From the NCBI RefSeq assembly GCF_005771535.1, contig NZ_VANU01000002.1:310001-374000 (forward strand): DNA of 64,000 nucleotides, in the 5' to 3' direction. Below the pieces are notes generated by a model. That model had not been told where the DNA came from and searched no databases. It saw only the letters and a list, made by a program, of their open reading frames with translations. This document shows, in pieces, positions 56,234 to 64,000 of the stretch. The translations under genes and the position numbers were made by a program. The DNA is from Arcobacter arenosus (GTDB taxonomy: Bacteria > Campylobacterota > Campylobacteria > Campylobacterales > Arcobacteraceae). Every line of letters starts with the position of its first letter. Within the stretch, counting starts at the first letter, position 1.

Positions 56234-56382
56234 AAACTATCCTTATCTATTGTTTTTGTTATTCATACTAATTAAATTAAACTTAGACTAACTTGAATAT
56301 TACTCTAAATAAGCTTAGATTAATTAATTATACTAATTATCTAAAGTAATTTTGCTAATTTTAAGTTTAATGAAATTGTATG
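56234..56382 (-). promoter_or_regulatory. nifJ upstream region with repeated TTAGAT/ATCTAA words
   Basis: The leader and promoter region of nifJ is about 82% AT. On the minus strand the words TTAGAT, ATCTAA, TTTAGA and GTCTAAG recur over about 65 bases (plus-strand 56279-56346) in both orientations. Such clustering in front of a single highly expressed gene may mark a regulator site. No known consensus is matched. Confidence 0.3.
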
Positions 56383-56429
56383 ATAAACATATGACAATTA
56401 AAAGTCCCATTTTATGGTCATATGTTTAT
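56383..56429 (-). terminator. Hairpin after the HAD hydrolase gene
   Basis: ATAAACATATGAC (56383-56395) and GTCATATGTTTAT (56417-56429): a perfect 13-bp stem with a 21-base loop, 42 bp after the hydrolase stop and 150 bp before nifJ. There is no T-run, so it could also be an operator. Confidence 0.5.
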
Positions 56430-56470
56430 TTTAATAACAGTTGTAAAAATAGTATATATATAACTTAAAG

Positions 56471-57124
56471 TTATAATCTAGAGTTTTCTTCTATTAACTT
56501 TACTGCTTCAAGAGAGTTTTTGACTATATATGGAGTGTGTTTCTTAAGAGTTGATATATCGCCGTAGCCACATAAAACCCCTACACTTTTTATTCCTGCA
56601 GAGTTCGCAGCAATTAAATCAAGTTCAGTATCACCTATCATCCAAATATTTGAATTTTTTTCAACATTCATTAATTCCAAAGTTTTATTAATTGGTTCAG
56701 GATGAGGTTTTGGATTTTGCACATCTTCTCTACCAATTAAATGTTCAAAGTAATGCATCACTTCCATATGTTCTAAGAGTTCTTTTGAGTAAGAGCCAGT
56801 TTTTGTAGTAACCACTGAAAGTCTAGCAAAGGTACTTGCATATTGTAGACTTTCTTTTGCCGTTTCTAATAGTTCAGTTTGTTGTTTTGAAATTAACTTA
56901 TATCTTTTTTTATAAGTATCAACAAAATCCCAAACAAATTTTTCTTTAATTCCAAGTTTTAAATACATAACATCAAGTGGATAACCAATTAAAGATTTAA
57001 TATCTTCATTTGAGCCTTTAAAATCGTAATTCATTTCTTTAAATGAATGTTGAAAAGTTGATAAAATGGCATCCGTTGAATCAATTAGGGTACCATCTAA
57101 ATCAAATAATATAATATTCTTCAA
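56471..57124 (-). CDS. HAD family hydrolase (phosphoglycolate-phosphatase-like)
   Basis: 217 residues. Motif I is ILFDLDGTLIDST (D7, D9), motif II threonine in VVTTKTGS, and motif III/IV WMIGDTELDLIAANSAG. A cap domain (about 16-80) makes it a subclass I member close to Gph and PpaX. Substrate not certain; phosphoglycolate or pyrophosphate are possible. It follows the peptide-binding protein gene on the same strand by 38 bp. Confidence 0.88.
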   Translation of the reverse strand: MKNIILFDLDGTLIDSTDAILSTFQHSFKEMNYDFKGSNEDIKSLIGYPLDVMYLKLGIKEKFVWDFVDTYKKRYKLISKQQTELLETAKESLQYASTFARLSVVTTKTGSYSKELLEHMEVMHYFEHLIGREDVQNPKPHPEPINKTLELMNVEKNSNIWMIGDTELDLIAANSAGIKSVGVLCGYGDISTLKKHTPYIVKNSLEAVKLIEENSRL

Positions 57125-57162
57125 AAATCACCTTTAAATTTAATAGAAAATATTATAGTGTT

Positions 57163-58662
57163 TTAGGGTTTAATCCAATCTTTTTGGTTATGCATTATCC
57201 CTATAACAGAGGGTTCTATATTTTTTATTTGTGAGTTAACAACGGAGATAGAATTAGGGATATATAAAAATAAATATGGTAAATCATCTGCAATTGTAGA
57301 GTAAATCTCTTTATATATTTTAGCAAACTTTTCCCTATCAACTGTCCCTGAACCTTTATCTATAAGCGCATCGATTTTTTCATTTCTATAGCCAACTAAA
57401 TTAAATCTTCCCAGTTTATCAGAGTTACTATGCCATAAAGCATAGGCATCTGGCATAAGAGTTGTTGACCAACCTAATAAAATAGCTTCAAATTTTCTAG
57501 GAGTTACAATAGTATTTAAAAATGCTTGCCACTCCATAACTCTAATATTCATGTGAATATTAGCTTTTTTTAATTGGTATTGAAGTATCTGCGCTGCATT
57601 TGCTCTAATTGGGTTTCCGGTATTTGTAATTACTTCAAAACTAAAAGGGTTGTTTTCATCATATCCTAACTCTTTTAGTAGTTTTTTTGCTTTTTCTAAA
57701 TCATATCTGTAGGGTTTAAATTTTTCATCAAATACAAAAGAGGAAGGTGCAAAGGGACCATCACATATCTCTCCATGTCCAAAATATAAAATATCAATCA
57801 TCTCTTTTCTATTTGTTGCATATGCTATTGCTTGCCTTAACTTTTTATTTTGAAACTTCTTATCTCTTAAATTAAATCCAAGGTAAGAATATGCAAGAGA
57901 GGGTTGTTCTATAATTTTAAAGTCTTCTTTAAATTTTTTATCTATTTGTCTTTCATATTGTAAAGGTGTTAAGCCACCTACATCAAGTTTTTTTTGCTTT
58001 AAAAATAAAAAAGAGGTATTAGTATCAGGAATAAATTTATAAAGTATTTTATCAATTTTAGGGCGACCTTCAAAATAATCATCATTAGCAATAAGTTCAA
58101 TATCTGCATTATTTTTAAACTCTTTTAATTTATATGGACCTGTCCCTATTGGTTTTTTATTAAATTTTGAAGTCATTAAGTTTTCTTCATCTTTTAAGAT
58201 ATGTTCAGGTAAAAGACTAACCATCCAAGTAACTAAGGCTTTAAAATATGGTTTTTTAAATATTATTTCAACTGTGTATTTGTCTAAAGCTTTAACACTT
58301 TCTACCTCATTAAAGTTTGACCTAAAGCTAACATATACTTTTGGGTCAATAATCTTTTCATAGGTAAAGATTACATCTTTTGAAGTTACTTCAACTCCAT
58401 CATGCCAAAGAACACCTTTTTTTATTTTTATTATTAGTTTTGTAGGTGTTTCAAATTCATATGAACTAGCTAAATCAACTGTAGGATTTCCATTTTTGTC
58501 ATATTTTAGTAGACCATTAAAAATCCATTGACTTATCTGCGAACTTGCACTATCATTTGATAAAATAGGATTTATTCTACTTGGACTAGAACCCATACTT
58601 AGGTTTAAAGTTGAAGATAGTAAAACATTAAAAAAAAGACTAAATAGTATAAGAAATTTCAT
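57163..58662 (-). CDS. ABC transporter peptide-binding protein (SBP_bac_5)
   Basis: 499 residues with signal peptide (about 1-16, LFSLFFNVLLSS) and no lipobox. The solute-binding domain shows ISQWIFNGLLKYDKNGNPTVDLA, VLWHDGVEVTSKDVIFTYEKI, GTGPYKLKEF and KLRQAIAYATNRKEMID, typical of DppA/OppA/NikA proteins. It imports a peptide, nickel chelate or similar ligand. No permease genes are next to it, so it may serve a transporter elsewhere or be a sensor partner of the kinase 35 bp upstream. Confidence 0.9.
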   Translation of the reverse strand: MKFLILFSLFFNVLLSSTLNLSMGSSPSRINPILSNDSASSQISQWIFNGLLKYDKNGNPTVDLASSYEFETPTKLIIKIKKGVLWHDGVEVTSKDVIFTYEKIIDPKVYVSFRSNFNEVESVKALDKYTVEIIFKKPYFKALVTWMVSLLPEHILKDEENLMTSKFNKKPIGTGPYKLKEFKNNADIELIANDDYFEGRPKIDKILYKFIPDTNTSFLFLKQKKLDVGGLTPLQYERQIDKKFKEDFKIIEQPSLAYSYLGFNLRDKKFQNKKLRQAIAYATNRKEMIDILYFGHGEICDGPFAPSSFVFDEKFKPYRYDLEKAKKLLKELGYDENNPFSFEVITNTGNPIRANAAQILQYQLKKANIHMNIRVMEWQAFLNTIVTPRKFEAILLGWSTTLMPDAYALWHSNSDKLGRFNLVGYRNEKIDALIDKGSGTVDREKFAKIYKEIYSTIADDLPYLFLYIPNSISVVNSQIKNIEPSVIGIMHNQKDWIKP

Positions 58663-58697
58663 AGAATAATTTTAGTGGCTTTTTAATAAAAAACACT

Positions 58698-61442
58698 TCA
58701 AATTGGAAGTATAATTTTAAAACAAGCGCCCTTGTATGATTTATTATTATAAATAAACTCTTCATTTGAAACAATTATTTTACCTTTGAAATGTTTTGTA
58801 ATAATTTGGTTTGTCATATAAAGACCAATTCCTGTTCCTTGAGATTGATGCTTTGTAGTAAAATATGGTTCAAAAATTTTATCCATGATTTTTTCTTCTA
58901 TTCCATTTGCATTATCTTTAATTGTTAATATATATGTTTCTTCTTCTTTTATTAAATCTATAAAAACTAGTTTTTCTTTTTTTCTATTATTTTTATATGC
59001 ATCTTTTGCATTATTTAAAATATTTAAAATCGCTTGAATAAACATATTTTCATTACATAGCAAATGTGCATCTTTCATGTTTTTAATAGTTGTAATGTTA
59101 TTACTTTTATAAGAATCTTTTACTAAAGATAAAGTTGTTTCCAAAGAGTTTTTTAAATTAATATTTGTTTTATTTTTTGTATCTTCTGCAAAAAAGTTTC
59201 TAAAGTCATCAATAGTACTTGAAAGATATTGTGCTTGATTGTTTATTGAATCCATAGTTTTAATAAAATCTTCATCATTTAAAACATTTATTTCTTTTTT
59301 AAGCTTTGCTCCTGTTGCTAAAGTAGAGATTGCAGATAAAGGTTGTCTCCATTGGTGGGATATGTTTCCAAGCATCTCTCCCATAGAGGCTATTTTCGAT
59401 TGTTGATACATAATCTCTTGATTTTTAATTTGGTTTGTAATATCTGTTAAGTATCCAATAAAATTTGTAATTTTATTATTTGGATTTTTTTTAGTAACTG
59501 TATAATTTAAAACCCATTTTATCTCATTATTTTTAGTGATTATTCTATAGGGTTCATGCCTAAAATAGTCTAGATTGTTCTTAATTGCATTATCAATTTC
59601 TTTTAAAACTCTTTTTTTATCATCTTCATAGATACAATCTATGTAGTTTATATCCTTTGATATAAAGTTTTTTGTAGAATATGATAAAAGTTTTTCTACA
59701 CTTTTTGAGACATAATCAACACTCCATGATAAATCATTTTTCCAATTAAATAGTACAGAATCCCCTTTATCGAATAAAGATAATAATGTTTTTTGATTTG
59801 AGCTTAAATCTTGGGCTAAGGCATTTAATTTTTTTAGTTCTTCCTCTCTTTTTTTTCTTTGTGTGATGTCGAAACCTATTCCTAAAATCCCTATTATATT
59901 CCCATCCTCATCTTTTATTGCTTGTTTTGAGGTTTCAATAAGATGTTTCTCTTTTGTTTCTTTATATTCTAGAAGCTCTTCATTTATATTTATCTTTGAA
60001 GAATAGATAGCTTCCTTATCCTTCTGTTTAAAAAAGTCAGCTAGTTTTTTGTCCACAAAATCATAATCTGATTTTCCTACAATCTCTTCCTCTTTTGCTC
60101 CAAAGAGTTTTTCAAACTCTTTATTACATCTTAGATAAACTCCTTTTTCATTCTTTAGCCAGATTAATTGGGGAATGGCACTAATAATTTGTTTATTTAG
60201 AATTTCACTATTTTTTAACTTTTTCTCATATTGTTTTCTTAGTGATATATCTTTTACAGACCATAGGATACCTTTACTTAAATCAGGAGATTTATTATTA
60301 TCAAGGGCTTTGCAACTAAGTTCACACCATATATGTAAACCATCAATTCTTTTTAATGGATAATCACAAGTAAAAGTTTTTCCTTGTTTAATTACATCTA
60401 AATAATTTTTTCTAAATTGATGATAGTTTTTTTCTGATATATGCAGTTTTTTTGCTTCTAAACCTATCATCTCCTCTTGAGTTTTAAAGCCAAATATTTT
60501 TGCAGCAGTTAGGTTTGATCTTATAAAAACACGATCCTTTGACATATATAATAAAGCAACTGAACTATTTTCAAATATATTTTGAAGTTCATCTTTTGAT
60601 TGTTTTAGTTCATTTATATTTTGATATTTTTCAATTGCAATTGAAGTTATATTTGCATATGAATTAATTAATTGAATCTCAAATTTATTTGGAGCTTTTG
60701 GAACTTCATTATAGATTGCAAAAGTTCCTAAAACCTTTTTATTAGATGAAAATATAGGTTCAGACCAACAAGATGCAAGATTAGCATTTTTTGCAAGCTC
60801 TTTATATGCAGCCCAGTTCTCATGGGTATTTATATCTTTAACTATTACCCTTTTTTTATTAAATGCGGCACTTCCGCAAGAGCCAATCTTATCACCAATT
60901 TTTACCCCATGAATTGCATCATTATAAAATTTTGGTAAAGAGGGCGCTGCCCCATTTAAAAGATGTTCCCCTTCTTCATCAAGTAATAAAATAGAACATT
61001 TTACATTTTCCATTCGTTTTTGTGCAAAGTTTACAATTTTATTTAGAGTTTTGTTAAAGGATTTTTCAATTGCGATATATTCCAAAAGTTTTTCATTGTC
61101 TTCATAAATTATATTTTTTTCTTGCTCTATTGTTACATCATCAATATAAACAAGAATCTCATTTTTATTGAAAAATGTAAAATTAATTTTGTAGTATTTT
61201 ATATTTGTAGTAGTTTGTACTTTTGATATTATCTTTTTGTTTTCTTTTATTTGTTTTTTATCTATTGAAAAAAATTCGAAAAAGTTTATATTTTTAGATA
61301 TAAGTTTTTTAATGGAAGCTAATTCTTTAAAAGTGTTGTTGTATTTTTTAATTTTTCCACTTTCAAAATCAACTAAAGCTATAGAATAAGGTATTAAGTC
61401 GTATACCGTAAAATCGTTTTCTTCTTTTGTTCTTTCAATCAT
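58698..61442 (-). CDS. PAS/GAF multi-sensor histidine kinase
   Basis: About 914 residues, cytoplasmic, no membrane helix. Domains in order: PAS-like (about 10-110), GAF (about 130-280, with CSILLLDEEGEHLLNGAAPS and GSCGSAAFNKKRVIVKD), three PAS units (about 290-410, 415-535 and 545-680), HisKA with the phospho-histidine in GNISHQWRQPLSAIS, and HATPase with DNANGIEEKIMDKIFEPYFT and GTGIGLYMTNQI. No receiver is adjacent. A longer frame begins at 61481; neither start has a ribosome-binding site. TATAAT at 61449-61454 sits 6 bases before ATG 61442, so the message may be leaderless. Confidence 0.9.
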   Translation of the reverse strand: MIERTKEENDFTVYDLIPYSIALVDFESGKIKKYNNTFKELASIKKLISKNINFFEFFSIDKKQIKENKKIISKVQTTTNIKYYKINFTFFNKNEILVYIDDVTIEQEKNIIYEDNEKLLEYIAIEKSFNKTLNKIVNFAQKRMENVKCSILLLDEEGEHLLNGAAPSLPKFYNDAIHGVKIGDKIGSCGSAAFNKKRVIVKDINTHENWAAYKELAKNANLASCWSEPIFSSNKKVLGTFAIYNEVPKAPNKFEIQLINSYANITSIAIEKYQNINELKQSKDELQNIFENSSVALLYMSKDRVFIRSNLTAAKIFGFKTQEEMIGLEAKKLHISEKNYHQFRKNYLDVIKQGKTFTCDYPLKRIDGLHIWCELSCKALDNNKSPDLSKGILWSVKDISLRKQYEKKLKNSEILNKQIISAIPQLIWLKNEKGVYLRCNKEFEKLFGAKEEEIVGKSDYDFVDKKLADFFKQKDKEAIYSSKININEELLEYKETKEKHLIETSKQAIKDEDGNIIGILGIGFDITQRKKREEELKKLNALAQDLSSNQKTLLSLFDKGDSVLFNWKNDLSWSVDYVSKSVEKLLSYSTKNFISKDINYIDCIYEDDKKRVLKEIDNAIKNNLDYFRHEPYRIITKNNEIKWVLNYTVTKKNPNNKITNFIGYLTDITNQIKNQEIMYQQSKIASMGEMLGNISHQWRQPLSAISTLATGAKLKKEINVLNDEDFIKTMDSINNQAQYLSSTIDDFRNFFAEDTKNKTNINLKNSLETTLSLVKDSYKSNNITTIKNMKDAHLLCNENMFIQAILNILNNAKDAYKNNRKKEKLVFIDLIKEEETYILTIKDNANGIEEKIMDKIFEPYFTTKHQSQGTGIGLYMTNQIITKHFKGKIIVSNEEFIYNNKSYKGACFKIILPI

Positions 61443-61551
61443 ATAGTAATTATACAAAAAGAATTTGAATATAAAAATCATAAATATTTAATGATATATA
61501 TTTAAGTTAAAAGTAAGAATATAATAATAGGTAATATAATATTTTAGAAAT

Positions 61552-61581
61552 AAAAAAAGGAGCAACAATTGTCGCTCCTTT
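61552..61581 (-). terminator. Terminator of the rplM-rpsI operon
   Basis: AAAGGAGC (61556-61563) and GCTCCTTT (61574-61581) with a 10-base loop containing ACAATTGT. A T-run follows on the minus strand. Confidence 0.93.
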
Positions 61582-61623
61582 GATAATCGTATATATTTGT
61601 ATATAAAATTTTGAATTTGAAGA

Positions 61624-62013
61624 TTATCTTTTTGAGAACTGAGTTGATTTTCTCGCTTTTTTCTTTCCGTATTTCTTTCTTTCAACAGATCTTGCATCTC
61701 TTGTTAATAAACCATAAGGTTTTAAGATAGCTCTAAATTGCTCATCATAAGCAACTAAAGCTCTAGAAATACCATGTCTAACAGCATCAGCTTGTGCAGA
61801 ATATCCTCCACCTAAAGTTTGAACAACTACATTTACTGAAGTTTCTTGTTTAGCTACTTCTAATGGTTGAGTTACTCTTTTTTTAACTGCTTCATGTCCA
61901 CCTAACCACTGATCTAAAGATAGACCATTGATTGTAAGTTGACCATTTCCATTTTCTAACCATACTTTAGCGATGGCAGATTTTCTTCTTCCTGTTGCAT
62001 ATACTTTTGCCAT
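61624..62013 (-). CDS. rpsI: 30S ribosomal protein S9
   Basis: 129 residues, normal length. [15 protein letters not shown] at the start, [15 protein letters not shown] in the middle, and the basic tail [18 protein letters not shown] that reaches the decoding centre. It lies 5 bp after rplM, the universal order. Confidence 0.98.
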   Translation of the reverse strand: MAKVYATGRRKSAIAKVWLENGNGQLTINGLSLDQWLGGHEAVKKRVTQPLEVAKQETSVNVVVQTLGGGYSAQADAVRHGISRALVAYDEQFRAILKPYGLLTRDARSVERKKYGKKKARKSTQFSKR

Positions 62014-62018
62014 TAGTC

Positions 62019-62438
62019 TTATCCTTTAATTTGCGCAGTGTGTGGGTGTTCTGAACCTGCGTATACTTTTAATTTTTTTAACATCTCTTTACCAAGTTTT
62101 GTTTTTGGTAACATACCTCTAGTTGCTAATTTGAATAGTTTTTCAGGATTGTTTACTAGCATGTCAGACATTTTGTGAGTTTTTGTACTTCCAAAGTATC
62201 CTGAGTGCGTAAAGTAATTTTTGTCTTCTAATTTAGCACCAGTAAATTTAGCTTTTGATGCATTGATAATTATTACATAATCTCCACAATCTACGTGAGG
62301 AGTGAATGTAGGTTTATGTTTACCTCTTAGAAGTGTAGCAACTTCAGTAATAATTCTACCAAATACTTTATCTGTTGCGTCAATTACTACCCAATCTCTT
62401 TCGATTTCGTTGGCTTTAGCCATTTTAGTAAATTTCAT
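62019..62438 (-). CDS. rplM: 50S ribosomal protein L13
   Basis: 139 residues, normal length. [43 protein letters not shown] and [20 protein letters not shown] are the family signatures. GGAG lies 7 bases before ATG 62438, which is therefore chosen over the internal ATG. A TATTAT box about 35 bp upstream may be its promoter. Confidence 0.98.
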   Translation of the reverse strand: MKFTKMAKANEIERDWVVIDATDKVFGRIITEVATLLRGKHKPTFTPHVDCGDYVIIINASKAKFTGAKLEDKNYFTHSGYFGSTKTHKMSDMLVNNPEKLFKLATRGMLPKTKLGKEMLKKLKVYAGSEHPHTAQIKG

Positions 62439-62514
62439 CTATTTTCTCCGATTTTGTTAATGAGGTGGAATAATAGTGTAGTGATGCTTAAAATTAACTT
62501 AAATTAAGTGTATT

Positions 62515-63891
62515 TTAATATTTTATTATGAATTCTGAACCTTCAAGGGGTTTACTCTTAATTTCTAAGTCAAATTGGTGTAATTTTAGTATAGAAGTAA
62601 CGATAAAAAGTCCTAATCCTAAAGAGTTGTTCCAACCGTTTTCAGAGACTCTATAAAACTTTTGATTTATTTTATTTAAATCTGTTTCATTTATTCCAAT
62701 TCCTCTATCAATGACACTTGTTGTAGAGTCTTCAATTTTGATTAAAACTTCATCCTCAGAATATTTTAAAGCATTCTCAACAAGGTTACTTAAAGCTAAT
62801 GAGAAAAGTGTTTCATCAACATTAAGTTTTTTATCTTCTCCCTCTATTAATATCTCTCTATCTTTATATCTTTCATTTAAATCAGAAATAATCTCATTAG
62901 CAATTTCTTTTACTGAACATTCTGTTGTTATAACTTGTTGTTTTCCCTCTTCAAGTTTTAGTGTAAGTCTTAATTTATCAATAATTTTTGACATTTTTAC
63001 ACCATTATTTTGAATTTTTCTAAGAAATTTTTCTTTCATAGATTTTGGCAATTCATCATCATTTAGAATAGTTTCAGCATATCCTGAAATAATTGCAATT
63101 GGGTTTTTAAACTCATGGGATAAGGCAGATATAATTTCATCTTTTTGTCTATTGGCAATTTTTAATTTTGCAGTTTGTTTAGCCTTTTGTTTTTCTCTTT
63201 TAGATAATTTACTAGAAACTTTATTTAAAAGTCTTGTTATTTTATTAAACTCTTCAGAAAACTCTGAATAAATCTCTTTCGTGGGTTTTTTATTACTCAT
63301 GTCAATTAAAAACTGTAAGATTGAGTTTGTTTCATCTTTTATTTTGATACTTATAAAATATGTGAAAATCAAAGCAACTATTATAAAAGCAGTAATAAAA
63401 GCAATGATTTGATAACTCAAAGAAGTAAAGTTTTCTTGTATTTTTTTAGTATAATCAGCAAGTCTTATATAATATATATTATCATCAATTACAATTTTTT
63501 TTGCCACATATAAAAGCTCCTCTTTTAATGTGGTTGAATATCTAATAATTTTTCCATAACCATCATATTTAGCATGAATAATTTCAAACCTTTTAGAATG
63601 ATTTTCCATCTTATTTTTATTTTTATCACTATCTGCTATAACATTTCCATCTTCATCAATAATTGTAATTCTTAGTCCGGTTTTAGCTTTAAATGTTTTA
63701 ACAATATAGTCTATATTATCTAAGGATGTAATTGAAAATGAGATTGAATCAATATTTTGTGAAAGACTTTTTTCAATTTGATCCAGATAGATGTTCTTTG
63801 ACCAATAATAAGTAGTGGTACTTAAAATAAGAAGTAAAAAGATAAATATTAAAAGAAAGGTTCTAAAAAAAAGTTGATGCAGTTTTAACAA
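62515..63891 (-). CDS. Membrane sensor histidine kinase
   Basis: 458 residues. TM1 (about 9-28), a periplasmic domain of about 125 residues, TM2 (about 157-180), a HAMP-like linker, HisKA with SALSHEFKNPIAIISGYAETI, and HATPase with NLVENALKYS, DRGIGI and GLGLFIVTSIL. The start is TTG 63891, overlapping the stop of the response regulator gene (63885-63887); AGGAGAAGG in the regulator's last codons is the ribosome-binding site, so translation is coupled. No ATG is available before TM1. Signal unknown. Confidence 0.9.
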   Translation of the reverse strand: MLKLHQLFFRTFLLIFIFLLLILSTTTYYWSKNIYLDQIEKSLSQNIDSISFSITSLDNIDYIVKTFKAKTGLRITIIDEDGNVIADSDKNKNKMENHSKRFEIIHAKYDGYGKIIRYSTTLKEELLYVAKKIVIDDNIYYIRLADYTKKIQENFTSLSYQIIAFITAFIIVALIFTYFISIKIKDETNSILQFLIDMSNKKPTKEIYSEFSEEFNKITRLLNKVSSKLSKREKQKAKQTAKLKIANRQKDEIISALSHEFKNPIAIISGYAETILNDDELPKSMKEKFLRKIQNNGVKMSKIIDKLRLTLKLEEGKQQVITTECSVKEIANEIISDLNERYKDREILIEGEDKKLNVDETLFSLALSNLVENALKYSEDEVLIKIEDSTTSVIDRGIGINETDLNKINQKFYRVSENGWNNSLGLGLFIVTSILKLHQFDLEIKSKPLEGSEFIIKY

Positions 63892-64000
63892 AATAAGTAA
63901 CCTTCTCCTCTAACTGATTTAATATATTCTTTTTTATTTTCTGGGTCAATTTTAGCTTTTAGTCTCTTAATTGCAACATTAACAGTTTTTAGTTTTTTAT
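63885..64000 (-). CDS. Response regulator, OmpR type (only the C-terminus in the window)
   Basis: About 38 residues up to the stop at 63885: VNVAIKRLKAKIDPENKK followed by EYIKSVRGEGYLFC. This is the recognition helix and wing of an OmpR/PhoB winged-helix domain (the R-G-GY motif is diagnostic). It is the partner of the overlapping histidine kinase. The receiver domain is outside the window. Confidence 0.88.
   Translation of the reverse strand, partial: KKLKTVNVAIKRLKAKIDPENKKEYIKSVRGEGYLFC

Noticed and set aside
61488-61697. 69-codon frame on the minus strand over the rpsI end and terminator
   Set aside because: It overlaps rpsI in another frame and runs through the operon terminator; no ribosome-binding site and no family.

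Overview
The window looks like a chromosomal segment of an Arcobacter-type bacterium (Campylobacterota, the former Epsilonproteobacteria). The DNA is very AT-rich and codons mostly end in A or T. Gene order matches Campylobacter/Helicobacter in places: ispDF next to an HP1021/Cj1608-type regulator and pgpA, and an SPFH protein next to ilvE. The single-chain pyruvate:ferredoxin oxidoreductase, the HQWRQPL-type histidine kinase and the several sensory proteins also fit. I saw no rRNA, tRNA, CRISPR array, insertion sequence or prophage. Species cannot be named from this.

Layout. 1-857: truncated 7TM signalling protein. 1308-6662: TRAP transporter operon carrying a gamma-glutamyltransferase-like Ntn hydrolase and a TauE/SafE permease. 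6749-7866: a 50-residue secreted peptide and a ketopantoate-reductase-like gene. 7866-8460: two homologous small-RNA genes on the minus strand flanking a 66-codon gene; this is the most novel-looking item. 8595-13414: DUF2237, then a minus-strand run of LPP20-type lipoprotein, purT, Bax-like glucosaminidase, dapF, coaE and a degenerate spermidine-synthase-like protein. 13489-16281: purM, a GAPDH with an altered active-site motif, and a periplasmic DsrE-like protein. 16330-20590: a MarR-controlled operon (yceI, DODA-type dioxygenase, ADP-ribosylglycohydrolase, FMN reductase, pirin) with three visible operator palindromes. 20653-27220: lysE-type exporter, class V aminotransferase, hisZ, purA, DUF507, carA, DMT exporter. 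27217-31521: pgpA, HP1021-like orphan regulator, ispDF, HDOD protein and an unrecognised helical protein. 31647-41702: thiC, mrp, hisIE, SPFH protein, ilvE, methyltransferase, metH. 41866-49275: DUF2238 protein, membrane protein, GCS2-type ligase plus a second GGT-like enzyme, double hemerythrin, N-formylglutamate amidohydrolase-like protein, mnmD-like, luxS, DUF1439 lipoprotein. 49476-64000: chemotaxis receptor with a C-terminal pentapeptide, two small unknown proteins, nifJ, HAD phosphatase, peptide-binding protein, a large PAS/GAF kinase, rpsI-rplM, and a kinase with the tail of its response regulator.

How it works together. Most genes are core metabolism: purines (purT, purM, purA), histidine (hisZ, hisIE), isoprenoids, thiamine, methionine and its activated-methyl cycle (metH, luxS), carbamoyl phosphate and pyruvate oxidation. 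Between them sit sensing and stress modules. Two separate loci pair a GGT-family hydrolase with a transporter or a ligase, which suggests uncharacterised amide or gamma-glutamyl chemistry.

A recurring structural trait is that inverted repeats likely to act as terminators or 3' stabilisers are built into the last codons of genes and span the stop codon (six cases). Starts differ from the longest reading frame for several genes where the ribosome-binding site or signal peptide decides the matter; each is explained in its entry.
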